DNA of 64,000 nt from an uncultured Microbulbifer sp. Its GTDB lineage: Bacteria > Pseudomonadota > Gammaproteobacteria > Pseudomonadales > Cellvibrionaceae. Where the stretch lies: contig NZ_CANMKV010000002.1 in NCBI RefSeq assembly GCF_947498635.1, forward strand, positions 1 through 64,000, in the 5' to 3' direction. Made by a program: the position numbers and the translations under genes. The notes beneath the pieces were generated by a model. That model saw only the letters and a list, made by a program, of their open reading frames with translations, ran no database searches and was not told the origin of the DNA. Below are positions 54,469-63,421 of this stretch, piece after piece. Every line of letters begins with the position of its first letter. Within the stretch, counting starts at the first letter, position 1.

Positions 54469-55578
54469 TTATTCCGATATCCGTTTGGCCTCCCACTCCG
54501 CCTGGTGCTCACTGGTGGGCCAAGCCGTCATAATCGCTTTGAGCAGGGTGGCCAACGGAATTGCGAAGAAGACCCCCCAAAACCCCCAAATTCCCCCAAA
54601 AAACAAGACCGCCAGAATAATTGCCACCGGGTGCAGATTAACCGCCTCGGAAAACAGCAGTGGCACCAGCACATTGCCGTCGAGCAGCTGAATAATGCCG
54701 TAGGTCATGATCAGGTAAAAAAACTCGTTGCTCCAGCCCCACTGAAACAAGCCGATAGCCGCCACCGGGATAGTCACCACCGCCGCACCGATATAGGGGA
54801 TCAATACGCTAAAGCCCACAGCCACCGCGAGCAGCAGCGCATAATTCACCCCCAGTAACAGGAAAGCGGCATAACTCACCGCCGTCACTATGCCGATCTC
54901 TACCACCTTGCCGCGCACATAGTTGGCCACCTGATCGTTCATCTCGTGCCAAATCTGATGCAACATCGGGCGCTGTTTGGGCAGGAAAGACGTACACCAG
55001 CGAATTAGCTGATCCGAGTCCTTAAGGAAGAAAAACACCAAAATCGGCACCACCACCACATAAATCAGCAAGCCGGCAAAAATGGGCAGGTTGGTGAGGG
55101 AGAAGGCCAGGAGGGTCTGCCCCATGCCTCCGAGTTCCTTGCCGAGAGTATTGAATACCTCATCGATCTGCGCAGCCGAGACCAGGCGCGGGTAGCGCTC
55201 CGGTAACAACAAGAGTAACTCCTGTCCGCGCTGCACCATATTTGGCAACTCCGCACCGAGACGCACTAGCTGACGCCAAATAATCGGCAGCACTACAAAC
55301 AGCAGCGCTACGATGGCACCGACCAACACCAGGCAGGATAGTGTTACCGCGAGCCAGTGAGGCACCCGCCAGGACTTCAGCTTCTGCACCATGCCCTGCA
55401 TCAGAAAAGCGATAACCAGGGCCGTAAGTACAGGCGCCAGTACAGCTCCGAGCGTGGCCAGTATCACCAGCGCTACCGTGAGAAGCAGCACGAGCAGCAC
55501 CACTTCCTCCTGACTGAAGTAACGGTTCACCCAGCCTTTAACAATCGACAACATAGACTCTCGGGATTGATTCTTCAT
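54469..55578 (-). CDS. AI-2E/PerM family transporter
   Basis: A 369-residue polytopic membrane protein with about eight helices. The family signature region is seen as FGGIWGFWGVFFAIPLATLLKAI near the C-terminus, and SVLIPYIGAAVVTIPVA in the conserved loop. Substrate claims for PerM/TqsA members differ (AI-2, ions, peptides), so specificity is open. The ATG overlaps the upstream tusA-like stop as ATGA; this overlap favours 55578 over an in-frame TTG at 55596. It belongs to the nadA/bepA/tusA/perM neighbourhood known in Pseudomonas. Confidence 0.88.
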   Translation of the reverse strand: MKNQSRESMLSIVKGWVNRYFSQEEVVLLVLLLTVALVILATLGAVLAPVLTALVIAFLMQGMVQKLKSWRVPHWLAVTLSCLVLVGAIVALLFVVLPIIWRQLVRLGAELPNMVQRGQELLLLLPERYPRLVSAAQIDEVFNTLGKELGGMGQTLLAFSLTNLPIFAGLLIYVVVVPILVFFFLKDSDQLIRWCTSFLPKQRPMLHQIWHEMNDQVANYVRGKVVEIGIVTAVSYAAFLLLGVNYALLLAVAVGFSVLIPYIGAAVVTIPVAAIGLFQWGWSNEFFYLIMTYGIIQLLDGNVLVPLLFSEAVNLHPVAIILAVLFFGGIWGFWGVFFAIPLATLLKAIMTAWPTSEHQAEWEAKRISE

Positions 55579-55853
55579 TTGCCAGCGTACAGCCAATAGT
55601 GGAAGGTATTATCACGCCTTTCAGCGCGCAGCAGGGGTCTGCCACTCAGAGCGGCAAAGCTGTGAAAGTCTCGCCAGGAGCCCTCATCGGTGGCCATAAC
55701 ACACAGCAGAGTACCCGTTTCATATTCGTTTAGGGCTCTGCGCATGGCCAATAGAGGCTGCGGGCACGGCAGCTGGCGGGCATCCACCATCACCGCGGCA
55801 CGCCAATCCGGCTCTGGTTGTTCACGGATGGTATCGGAGGAAGGCACGACCAT
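55575..55853 (-). CDS. TusA/SirA-like sulfur carrier protein
   Basis: A 92-residue small protein with the TusA fold. The N-terminal Cys-Pro-x-Pro motif is DARQLPCPQPLLAMRRAL (Cys at about residue 30), where the Cys carries a persulfide. Family members pass sulfur to tRNA or molybdopterin pathways, or have unknown roles. The C-terminal half (DEGSWRDFHSFAALSG) fits. It is translationally coupled to perM and diverges from the M48 gene. Confidence 0.87.
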   Translation of the reverse strand: MVVPSSDTIREQPEPDWRAAVMVDARQLPCPQPLLAMRRALNEYETGTLLCVMATDEGSWRDFHSFAALSGRPLLRAERRDNTFHYWLYAGK

Positions 55854-56061
55854 TGATTAATCAGTCACAAATTTTGCAGAGCCGTGGATTATAACGCGGA
55901 ATCCGTGCCAGATACCGCCAAAGCTTTACGCTTTTTAACCCACCGCGTGGCGTAAACCCGAACCTTTTAGGGGCTACCCGGTCAAAACCTCGACAGTTCA
56001 ACGGGGTTGCGTATAGAGTTGGACTATAGATCCTTCACGGACAGACCGAGCAGTAATCAAG

Positions 56062-57570
56062 ATGACTAACCCACAAAAAAACCTGCCTCGTCGATCACAC
56101 AAATTGCCACCCTCACAGCGATTGCGCCGCGGTATAAAGGCACTGGGTATCGGCCTGCTGCTTGCCAGCACCCCTATCGCCGCCACAACTGAGCCGGAGG
56201 GTATCCGCCTGCCGGAGCTGGGCGATAGCACGAGCGGCGTCGTATCCCCACAGCGGGAAAAGGAACTCGGGCAGATGTGGTTGCGCATGTTTCGCAGCCA
56301 GGTAAAAACATCCTCGGACGCGCTTCTGCAACAATATGTAGAGAAAACCGTTAAAGAGCTCGCCAGTTACACCCCCCTGGAAGACAAGAATATCGATGTG
56401 GTCGTGGTCAACAATGAAACCATGAACGCATTCGCGGTCCCCGGCGGCATTATGGGGGTACACACAGGCCTCTTCCTGTTCGCCGAAAATGAAGACCAGT
56501 TTGCCTCGGTGATCGCCCACGAACTCGGCCACCTCAGCCAGCGACACTATGCCCGCTCTCTCGAAGCGCAGCGCAACAACAGAATTCCCACCCTGGCCGG
56601 TATGCTCGGCGCCCTCGTACTTGCCGCCACCGCTGGCGGCGGAGCGGGAATCGCCGCCATGACCGCCACCCAGGCGGCGGCACTGGACAGCCAACTGCGC
56701 TTTAGTCGCAAGAACGAACAAGAAGCGGACCGAGTCGGTATCGAGACCCTGGCGGCATCCGGGCGCGATCCAGATGCCGCCGGTGAAATGTTCGAGCAGA
56801 TGCTCAAGGCCACACGCTACTATCAGCGTCCACCCGAGTTCCTCCTGACTCACCCCGTTACCGAAAAACGGATCGCCGATGCCAAGCTCCGCTCCCAGCG
56901 AATGGAGACTGTACCGCCGAGCGACAGCCGCGACTTCCACCTGATGCGCGCCCGTATTCGTGTCGCTGGCGAACCCACTCCTCAACAGGCGGTGAAACGT
57001 TTCCAGGCCGAGCTCAACGGTATCAATGACAACGAAGACGCCGCTCGCTATGGCCTGGCTCTGGCGCAACTGGCGGCCGGCAGGCCCGACAATGCACTGG
57101 ACACCCTGCAGCCGCTGCTCGACAAAGAACCCTCCAAGGGTGCTTTTGTACTGGCGCGCGCGGATATCGACCTGGTACGCCGGGATTACAGCGGCGCCAC
57201 CCAACGGCTGCAATACGCCCTCGACCGCAACCCCGGCGACCACGCCCTGCTCATGGGACTCGCCAATGCACACTTCAAGGCGGGTAACTTCCTCGCGGCA
57301 GAGCGCATGCTGGCCAAGTACAGCCGCGCACGCAAGAAAGACCCCACCGTATGGTATCTGCTGGCTGAAACCCACGGCTTGGCCGGAGATATCGTCGGAG
57401 TGCATGAAGCTCGCGCTGAGTACTACATTTTGAACGGGGTTTTCGACAAGGCCCTGCAGCACCTGCGCCACGGTATTCGCATGACCAAAGACAACTACCA
57501 GACCAACGCTATCTTGAAACAGCGCCTCAAAGATGTCATCAAGATGCAGGAGAAAGCCAAAGAGCTTTAA
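56062..57570 (+). CDS. bepA: Periplasmic M48 metalloprotease with TPR domain (BepA-like)
   Basis: A 502-residue zinc protease. A signal peptide (about residues 26-45, LGIGLLLASTPIAA) precedes the catalytic domain; the HExxH motif is IAHELGHLSQRH (about residues 152-163), and the third ligand Glu is in EQEADRVGIE. The second half has TPR-like helical repeats (about 290-480). BepA degrades stalled outer-membrane proteins such as LptD and interacts with the Bam complex, matching the nearby bamC theme. It is ended by the hairpin at 57609 shared with the convergent nadA. Confidence 0.9.
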   Translation: MTNPQKNLPRRSHKLPPSQRLRRGIKALGIGLLLASTPIAATTEPEGIRLPELGDSTSGVVSPQREKELGQMWLRMFRSQVKTSSDALLQQYVEKTVKELASYTPLEDKNIDVVVVNNETMNAFAVPGGIMGVHTGLFLFAENEDQFASVIAHELGHLSQRHYARSLEAQRNNRIPTLAGMLGALVLAATAGGGAGIAAMTATQAAALDSQLRFSRKNEQEADRVGIETLAASGRDPDAAGEMFEQMLKATRYYQRPPEFLLTHPVTEKRIADAKLRSQRMETVPPSDSRDFHLMRARIRVAGEPTPQQAVKRFQAELNGINDNEDAARYGLALAQLAAGRPDNALDTLQPLLDKEPSKGAFVLARADIDLVRRDYSGATQRLQYALDRNPGDHALLMGLANAHFKAGNFLAAERMLAKYSRARKKDPTVWYLLAETHGLAGDIVGVHEARAEYYILNGVFDKALQHLRHGIRMTKDNYQTNAILKQRLKDVIKMQEKAKEL

Positions 57571-57608
57571 GTCGGCACCATAAATGCCTCAGGCGGCGGG
57601 ATAACCAA

Positions 57609-57633
57609 AAAGAGCGGCCAATGGCCGCTCTTT
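57609..57633. terminator. Bidirectional terminator between bepA and nadA
   Basis: AAAGAGCGGCC and GGCCGCTCTTT form a perfect 11-bp stem with an AAT loop between convergent genes. The 3' tract is T-rich on the plus strand. Confidence 0.85.
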
Positions 57634-57663
57634 CTCTGTCCGCTAGGATCACCGTACCGGGCA

Positions 57664-58716
57664 CTAGCCCTTGCGGAAATCCAGCATTCTCTGCAGTGGG
57701 ATCATCGCCTTGCGGCCCAATTCCGCGTCCACAAAGATTTCATTGTCGCCGCGCTCCAGCACAGCACAGAGATTCTCCAGGGAGTTCATCGCCATCCAGG
57801 GGCAGTTGGCGCAACTGCGACAGGTAGCGCCGGCTCCAGCGGTTGGGGCGACCATCAACTCTTTGTCCGGGCACTCCTGCTGCATCTTGTAGAAGATGCC
57901 CTGGTCGGTCGCCACGATAAAGCGTTTCTCGGGGCGGGTCTTGGCCGCATTGATAATCTGTGAGGTAGAACCCACCACATCGGCCAGAGCCACAACGGCA
58001 GCGGGAGACTCCGGATGCACCAGCACCACGGCATCCGGGTAGAGGGCCTTCAGATCCTCAACCCCTTTTGCCTTGAACTCCTCATGTACGATACAGGAGC
58101 CATCCCACAGCAGGACGTCCGCACCGGTTTCACGCTGCACATAGCCCCCCAGGTGTTTATCCGGAGCCCAAAGGATTTTCTCACCCTGGGCATCCAGGTG
58201 ATCCACCACGTCCAGAGCGATACTCGAAGTTACCACCCAATCGGCACGGGCCTTCACCGCCGCCGAGGTGTTTGCATAGACAACCACCGTGCGATCGGAA
58301 TGCTGGTCGCAAAACTCGGAAAATTCATCCGGAGGGCACCCCAGGTCCAGAGAGCAAGTCGCCTCCAGGGTTGGCATCAAAACACGCTTGTTTGGCGTTA
58401 GAATCTTGGCGGTTTCGCCCATAAATTTCACTCCGGCCACCACCAGAGTATCGGCGCTGTGCTCGGCGCCGAAGCGGGCCATTTCCAGCGAGTCAGAAAC
58501 ACAGCCACCAGTCTCTTCGGCCAGCGCCTGAATCAATGGATCAGTGTAATAGTGAGCCACTAGCACGGCATTCTGCTCGTTTAGCAGGCGCTTGATTCGA
58601 TCGCGCCAGGCCTGCAGCTCCTCTTCACTGTACTGGGGCACAACCGGCTCCGCAAAGTGCGCCTGCACCAAAGAGCGGGAATCAACCGTTTCTGCAACAA
58701 TGGACTTTTGGGTCAT
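57664..58716 (-). CDS. nadA: Quinolinate synthase A
   Basis: A 350-residue iron-sulfur enzyme that condenses iminoaspartate with dihydroxyacetone phosphate to quinolinate in NAD synthesis. It has [18 protein letters not shown] near the N-terminus, [14 protein letters not shown] with the first cluster Cys region, and [15 protein letters not shown] with two further Cys near the C-terminus that hold the [4Fe-4S] cluster. Length is normal. It lies convergent with bepA, in the order known from Pseudomonas. Confidence 0.96.
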   Translation of the reverse strand: MTQKSIVAETVDSRSLVQAHFAEPVVPQYSEEELQAWRDRIKRLLNEQNAVLVAHYYTDPLIQALAEETGGCVSDSLEMARFGAEHSADTLVVAGVKFMGETAKILTPNKRVLMPTLEATCSLDLGCPPDEFSEFCDQHSDRTVVVYANTSAAVKARADWVVTSSIALDVVDHLDAQGEKILWAPDKHLGGYVQRETGADVLLWDGSCIVHEEFKAKGVEDLKALYPDAVVLVHPESPAAVVALADVVGSTSQIINAAKTRPEKRFIVATDQGIFYKMQQECPDKELMVAPTAGAGATCRSCANCPWMAMNSLENLCAVLERGDNEIFVDAELGRKAMIPLQRMLDFRKG

Positions 58717-58895
58717 GGCTAACTACCACTAGCGAAAAAACGCGCAGTATAACGCATTGTTGCGCCATATCAGCGCACCTGAAATATCAACCACTACCTG
58801 TTTGACCCCGTCACTGGATGAGTCGCTCAGCAAACCCCACTCCGGCAAACCAGTACACTTAAAGAGTCTCTTTCCTGCAGCCGAATGGCCCCTCT

Positions 58896-60008
58896 ATGGA
58901 AATGGTAGAGAGTATTGTAATTGGCGCCGGAGCTATCGGTCTCGCCAGCGCCTATGCCCTGGCCACCAGAGGCCATCGAGTGCTGGTTTTAGAGCAACAC
59001 ACTGCCATAGGCACCGAAATCAGCGCCCGCAGCAGCGAGGTAATCCACGCTGGCATCTATTACCCGACCAACAGCCTAAAAGCCCGGGCCTGTGTTGCGG
59101 GAAAAGCCAGTCTGTATCGCTTCTGCCGTGAACACGGTGTGCCACACAAACCCATCGGCAAACTGATCCTGGCCACCGATAAAGCCCAGTTACCCCAACT
59201 AAAAGCCCTAAAGGCACAGGGCGATGCTAATGGCGCGGGCAGCCTAATGCTACTGAACGGACAAGAAACCAGGGCGATGGAACCAGAGCTGCAATGTCAC
59301 GGTGCCATTTATTCACCAAACACAGGCATTTTCGACAGCCATTCCCTACTACTGGCGCTGCAGGGCGCTCTTGAGGCCCTGGGCGGCCAGGTTGTACCAA
59401 ACACAAAAGTAATCGCATTATTGCGGGGTAGTGACAACTACCAGCTGACCATGGAGGATGGATACTCCCTCGGTACGCCGCACTTAGTGGTAGCTGCCGG
59501 GCTCCACAGCCATGGATTGCTCAGCAATATCAACGACGTGAGCATACGCAAGGCAGTTCCGACTCAATACTTGGCAAAGGGCAATTACTTCTCCCTCGAC
59601 CACAAGCCACCCTTCTCACACTTAATTTACCCACTTCCGGAGCCGGGTGGCCTGGGCATTCACCTCACGCTGGACCTGCAGGGGTATGCCCGTTTCGGGC
59701 CCGACGTGGAGTGGGTAAACGCGATTGATTACAGGGTGGATAGCCGTCGCAGGCATAAATTCTACCGCAGTATTCAACGTTACTGGCCCGCCCTTCCAGA
59801 GAGATCTCTGCGTACAGATTATGCCGGTATTCGCCCAAAGCTCGCTCCCATGGGGGCCCCACCACAGGACTTTAAGCTATTCCGAAGCGGCGGTGACGGG
59901 AAACCACAGTTAGTCGCTTTTTTTGGGATTGAATCCCCCGGCCTGACCAGCTGCCTTTCCCTGGGGGAAATGGCGGCGAATTTCATTAGCGGCCAATCCC
60001 ACGCTTAA
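58896..60008 (+). CDS. FAD-dependent oxidoreductase (LhgO/DAO-like)
   Basis: A 370-residue flavoprotein. The N-terminal dinucleotide-binding motif is IVIGAGAIGLASAYALATRG, followed by LVLEQHTAIGTEISARSS, then SEVIHAGIYYP, which is characteristic of L-2-hydroxyglutarate oxidase/LhgO-like proteins. The C-terminal end ESPGLTSCLSLGEMAA is the usual second FAD contact. Substrate may be L-2-hydroxyglutarate or a D-amino acid; I would not choose. There is an alternative ATG two codons later. It stands alone upstream of the tRNA-Lys pair. Confidence 0.82.
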   Translation: MEMVESIVIGAGAIGLASAYALATRGHRVLVLEQHTAIGTEISARSSEVIHAGIYYPTNSLKARACVAGKASLYRFCREHGVPHKPIGKLILATDKAQLPQLKALKAQGDANGAGSLMLLNGQETRAMEPELQCHGAIYSPNTGIFDSHSLLLALQGALEALGGQVVPNTKVIALLRGSDNYQLTMEDGYSLGTPHLVVAAGLHSHGLLSNINDVSIRKAVPTQYLAKGNYFSLDHKPPFSHLIYPLPEPGGLGIHLTLDLQGYARFGPDVEWVNAIDYRVDSRRRHKFYRSIQRYWPALPERSLRTDYAGIRPKLAPMGAPPQDFKLFRSGGDGKPQLVAFFGIESPGLTSCLSLGEMAANFISGQSHA

Positions 60009-60115
60009 GCCAACCTGAAGAAATCCAGACATTGCTCTAGGAGAAACGCATTAAATATAAGAGACCGCTCACACGAAGAAGCGACAAGAAATAAGAGTGG
60101 GAAATTAAGAAGAAG

Positions 60116-60191
60116 TGGTGGGTCGTGCTGGATTCGAACCAGCGACCAATTGGTTAAAAGCCAACTGCTCTACCAACTGAGCTAACGACCC
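60116..60191 (-). tRNA. tRNA-Lys (UUU), copy 1
   Basis: A 76-nt gene on the minus strand with the CCA end encoded. Acceptor arm GGGTCGT pairs with ACGACCC, the anticodon loop is CTTTTAA (anticodon TTT) and the T-arm has GGTTCGAATCC. It is identical to copy 2. Confidence 0.97.
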
Positions 60192-60294
60192 TATGGTGAC
60201 TGGGAAAACTTGGTATGTCCCAGCTTAGGATGCCTTCACCCTCACGCAGAGGTGTAAAAGCTGTGGGTTTGCTGTGAGCATCCCCGGTGGAAAA

Positions 60295-60370
60295 TGGTGG
60301 GTCGTGCTGGATTCGAACCAGCGACCAATTGGTTAAAAGCCAACTGCTCTACCAACTGAGCTAACGACCC
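60295..60370 (-). tRNA. tRNA-Lys (UUU), copy 2
   Basis: Identical in sequence to the copy at 60116-60191, also with encoded CCA, 103 bp away. Such repeats next to queC are a common integration site for genomic islands in Pseudomonas; no island is present here. Confidence 0.97.
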
Positions 60371-60420
60371 TTTTCCGTGCCTCGATGTGAGGAGCTGCGT
60401 ATCTTACGGATCTATTATGA

Positions 60421-60475
60421 AAAAACAATACCTAACTCGAAAAAAAATCTAACGAATTTAAGGAGTTAGGTATTT
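60421..60475 (-). terminator. Terminator downstream of queC
   Basis: AATACCTAACTC at 60428-60439 and GAGTTAGGTATT at 60464-60475 form a 12-bp stem with a 24-nt loop; on the minus strand a GTTTTTTC tract follows the stem. Confidence 0.65.
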
Positions 60476-60501
60476 CCCTCAAAATTGACGCCAACTGACA
60501 A

Positions 60502-61179
60502 TCAGCTGGCGTAAACCGTTGGGTCCGCAAGGCCTGCATCGGCGAATCCCGCAGCGCGCAGTCTACAGCTATCGCAGCGACCGCAGGCCGCACCATCTGG
60601 GCGCGCCTGATAACAGGATACCGTCAAGCTGTAATCAACCCCAAGGCGCGTCCCTTCAATCACGATATCGGCCTTGCTCATTTGCATCAACGGTGCCCGC
60701 ACGGAGAGCTTGTGGCCCTCAACTCCGGCGCGAGTAGCCAGATTGGCCATTGTCTCATAGGCCTCGACATATTCCGGCCGGCAATCCGGGTAGCCGGAAT
60801 AGTCCACCGCATTGACACCGACAAAAATATCCTGTGCTCCGAGGACCTCGGCCCACCCCAGGGCAATGGAGAGAAAAACCGTGTTGCGTGCCGGTACATA
60901 AGTCACCGGGATACCGCTGGTTTCCTCTTCCGGAACCTCAATCGTGTCATCGGTCAGGGCCGAACCGCCGATAGAGCGCAGGTCGAGCTTCACCACCTTG
61001 TGCTCTACCGCCCCAAGATCACTCGCCACACGTTTCGCCGCCAACAGTTCCGCTTCGTGACGCTGGCCATAATCGAAACCCAGAGCGTAACACTCGTACC
61101 CGTCTGCACGCGCCATGGCGAGCACTGTGGCCGAGTCGAGGCCACCGGACAGCAAAATTACCGCTTTCTTTGCAGTCAT
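60502..61179 (-). CDS. queC: 7-cyano-7-deazaguanine synthase QueC
   Basis: A 225-residue ATP-dependent ligase-type enzyme that turns 7-carboxy-7-deazaguanine into preQ0 in the queuosine pathway. The ATP-pyrophosphatase P-loop is [10 protein letters not shown] (about residues 9-18), and the C-terminal zinc motif is CxxCxxC-like in [21 protein letters not shown] precedes the ATG. It follows queE by 38 bp on the same strand, and the tRNA-Lys genes follow. Confidence 0.96.
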   Translation of the reverse strand: MTAKKAVILLSGGLDSATVLAMARADGYECYALGFDYGQRHEAELLAAKRVASDLGAVEHKVVKLDLRSIGGSALTDDTIEVPEEETSGIPVTYVPARNTVFLSIALGWAEVLGAQDIFVGVNAVDYSGYPDCRPEYVEAYETMANLATRAGVEGHKLSVRAPLMQMSKADIVIEGTRLGVDYSLTVSCYQARPDGAACGRCDSCRLRAAGFADAGLADPTVYAS

Positions 61180-61217
61180 CTCTTCCTCAATTCATCAATA
61201 CACAATCACCGGGCCAA

Positions 61218-61877
61218 TCAGACACCCGGGATATCCCCCCACAGCAATTTATGCAGCTGCATCTGCATGCGGACCGGCAGACCATCCTGCAAGATCCACT
61301 CCGCCAGTTGCCGCGCCGGCAACTGCTCATAGCTGGGCGAGAAAAGCACCTCTCCCACTCGCTCCGGCAAGCGGTACTGGTCCAAGGTAAATCTGGCCCA
61401 GTCGTAATCACTGCGATCACAAATTACGAACTTGATCTGGTCCCGGCGAGTCAGCACCTGCATATTTTCCATGCGATTGCGGTGCTGCTCCCCGGAAGCC
61501 GGCGTCTTCAGGTCGACAACCCGTGAGACACGCGGATCCACATTTTCCACCGGCATGGCACCGCTGGTCTCCAAGGATACTGAATAGCCCGCATCGCACA
61601 GAGCCTCCAACAGCGGCAGACAATTGGGCTGGGCCAATGGCTCACCACCGGTCACACAGACATAGCGCGCCGGATAACTTTGCACCTGCTGCAATATCTG
61701 CTCCAGGGTCATGCGCTCGCCGCCATAAAAAGCGTACTCCGAGTCGCAATAAGTACAGCGCAGCGGGCACCCCGTTAGGCGCACGAACACCGTTGGTAGG
61801 CCGCATTCCCGCGCCTCCCCTTGGAGAGAGTAGAAAATTTCACTAATTCTGAGCGATTCTTTAGACAGACTGGTCAT
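61218..61877 (-). CDS. queE: 7-carboxy-7-deazaguanine synthase QueE
   Basis: A 219-residue radical SAM enzyme that rearranges the substrate to 7-carboxy-7-deazaguanine. The cluster motif CPLRCTYC (C-x3-C-x2-C; about residues 37-44) is followed by DSEYAFYGGERM, and YVCVTGGEPLAQ is the SAM-binding region. An upstream in-frame ATG at 61916 lies inside the terminator hairpin of the tol-pal operon, so the ATG at 61877 is chosen. It forms an operon with queC. Confidence 0.93.
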   Translation of the reverse strand: MTSLSKESLRISEIFYSLQGEARECGLPTVFVRLTGCPLRCTYCDSEYAFYGGERMTLEQILQQVQSYPARYVCVTGGEPLAQPNCLPLLEALCDAGYSVSLETSGAMPVENVDPRVSRVVDLKTPASGEQHRNRMENMQVLTRRDQIKFVICDRSDYDWARFTLDQYRLPERVGEVLFSPSYEQLPARQLAEWILQDGLPVRMQMQLHKLLWGDIPGV

Positions 61878-61890
61878 AAACACCCGACAC

Positions 61891-61922
61891 AAAAACGCCC
61901 GGATGGCACATGCCATTCGGGC
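61891..61922 (-). terminator. Terminator of the tol-pal-cpoB operon
   Basis: GCCCGGATGGCA at 61897-61908 and TGCCATTCGGGC at 61911-61922 form a stem with one G-T-type pair; on the minus strand it is followed by GTTTTTG. It separates cpoB from queE. Confidence 0.85.
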
Positions 61923-61990
61923 GCGGGATCATAGGCTTTTTCTGGTTAAAAAACCAGCGACGCAACTGGCTCAGCAGCGCCTATACGCGA

Positions 61991-62827
61991 CTAGAAGTTA
62001 TCCTGGAGATACTTCTTAGCCAGGTTGGATGCCCTGGCATCACTGCTCGCCACCTGCTCTAACAGGTTGCGAGCTTTCTGCTGGTCGCCCAGCTGGTGGT
62101 AAACGGTTCCCAGCTTGTAGCGGCCATCCCAAACCTTATTGGAGTTGGGGTAGCCATCGAGTAGCGCCACAAACCACCCTCGAGCCTCTTCAAGATTTCC
62201 TTGAACCAGGGCTATCTCTCCCAGCCAGTAGTTGGCATTGGGAGCATACTGGCCGTTGGGAAAGTCTTGCAGCAGACTCTTAAACTGAGCACTGGCACCG
62301 CCGTAATCACCGTTGCGAGCCAAGCCAAAACTGGCCTGGTAACGATCGCGCTCGCTCTTGCCGTCTTTCGGCCCCTGCGGCTTGGGTGGCATCGCCGATC
62401 CGCTCTGGACAGCGGCACCGCCTCCCCCTTTAACCGGCGGCTGGGCGGAGGGTTGTGCCGAGGGCTCAGTGCCGCTCAGGCGGGCAATCCGCCGATCCAG
62501 ATCCATATAATCCTCAGTGCGCTGCTGCTTGAGACGCTTGATCTCGTGGCGCAGCTCTTCAACCGATCCACGCAATTCGCGCACTTCCTGCTGCAGCACC
62601 TGCATCTGGTAGTAGGCTTCGGCCTGGGGGTTGGTCTGAGCTCTGGGGCTGGGACTTGCGGCGCGGGCGAGGTGAATTTCCTCGACACCACGGCCACTCG
62701 TGGGGAGCGACTGCTCCTGACTACTGGCAGACAGGTCGACAATCGGGGCCTGGGAGAATACGGGCGATGCCGCAGCCATCATTGCTGCAGCGATCGCCAG
62801 TTTTCTAATCGTAAAAGCCATTGGCAT
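61991..62827 (-). CDS. cpoB: Cell division coordinator CpoB (YbgF)
   Basis: A 278-residue periplasmic protein. The signal peptide (MAFTIRKLAIAAAMMAAASPVFSQ) is followed by a coiled-coil trimerisation segment (YYQMQVLQQEVRELRGSVEE to LKQQR, about residues 65-105), a Pro/Gly/Ala-rich linker and three TPR repeats, the last VYHQLGDQQKARNLLEQV. CpoB ties outer-membrane constriction by Tol to peptidoglycan synthesis. It follows pal after 12 bp. Two ATGs lie six bases apart; the first has a weak site. Confidence 0.93.
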   Translation of the reverse strand: MPMAFTIRKLAIAAAMMAAASPVFSQAPIVDLSASSQEQSLPTSGRGVEEIHLARAASPSPRAQTNPQAEAYYQMQVLQQEVRELRGSVEELRHEIKRLKQQRTEDYMDLDRRIARLSGTEPSAQPSAQPPVKGGGGAAVQSGSAMPPKPQGPKDGKSERDRYQASFGLARNGDYGGASAQFKSLLQDFPNGQYAPNANYWLGEIALVQGNLEEARGWFVALLDGYPNSNKVWDGRYKLGTVYHQLGDQQKARNLLEQVASSDARASNLAKKYLQDNF

Positions 62828-62839
62828 CCATTTTGACGA

Positions 62840-63325
62840 TTAGTTAATAACAACGCGACGGTTCATCGCACGGGCAGCTTCGTTAGAGCCCATCTGAGCC
62901 GGACGCTCTTCACCGTAGCTGATCACTTCCAGATTAGCTGCGTCTACGCCTTGCAGTACCAAAAAGTCGCGTACGGCATTTGCGCGGCGCTCACCCAGAG
63001 CCAGGTTGTACTCGCGAGTGCCCAGCTCATCGGCGTGACCTTCGAGGCGAACAGCAGAGGCTGCACCGCGCATGCGATCGGCGTGACGGATCAGCAGCTC
63101 ACGGGTTTCCGGGTTCAGCAGGGACTGGTCGAAGTCGAAGTACACTACGTTTTCCAGAGGAGCCAGGGTTTCACTCTCCTCTACAACGCTGGTTTCAACC
63201 TGGGTATCCACCTCAGGCTGAGTGTATTCCTCACCGCTGGTATTGTCGCTGCTGGTGTTGCTACAACCGGCCATTACTGCCAAAACACAGGCCAGGCCCA
63301 GTCCCGTTTTTACTGATTTCAACAT
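62840..63325 (-). CDS. pal: Peptidoglycan-associated lipoprotein Pal
   Basis: A 161-residue outer-membrane lipoprotein: MLKSVKTGLGLACVLAVMAGC has the lipobox Cys at residue 21. After an acidic linker comes the OmpA-like domain with VVYFDFDQSLL, then RLEGHADELGTREYN and GEERPAQMGSNEAAR, the residues that bind meso-diaminopimelate of peptidoglycan. It works with TolB and TolQRA in outer-membrane constriction. It lies 96 bp after tolB. Confidence 0.96.
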   Translation of the reverse strand: MLKSVKTGLGLACVLAVMAGCSNTSSDNTSGEEYTQPEVDTQVETSVVEESETLAPLENVVYFDFDQSLLNPETRELLIRHADRMRGAASAVRLEGHADELGTREYNLALGERRANAVRDFLVLQGVDAANLEVISYGEERPAQMGSNEAARAMNRRVVIN

Positions 63326-63421
63326 AAGCTACTCCGCTTTTAGTGTTATCGAAAATCCTGAAAGATTTTTTTTAAATTGGTCTTATAAATACCCTACGCT
63401 TCTGAGCGTTGGGCCCCCGCC

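Noticed and set aside
56113-57471. 452-codon minus-strand frame opposite bepA
   Set aside because: Antisense shadow of the M48 protease gene; no domain, no start-site context.
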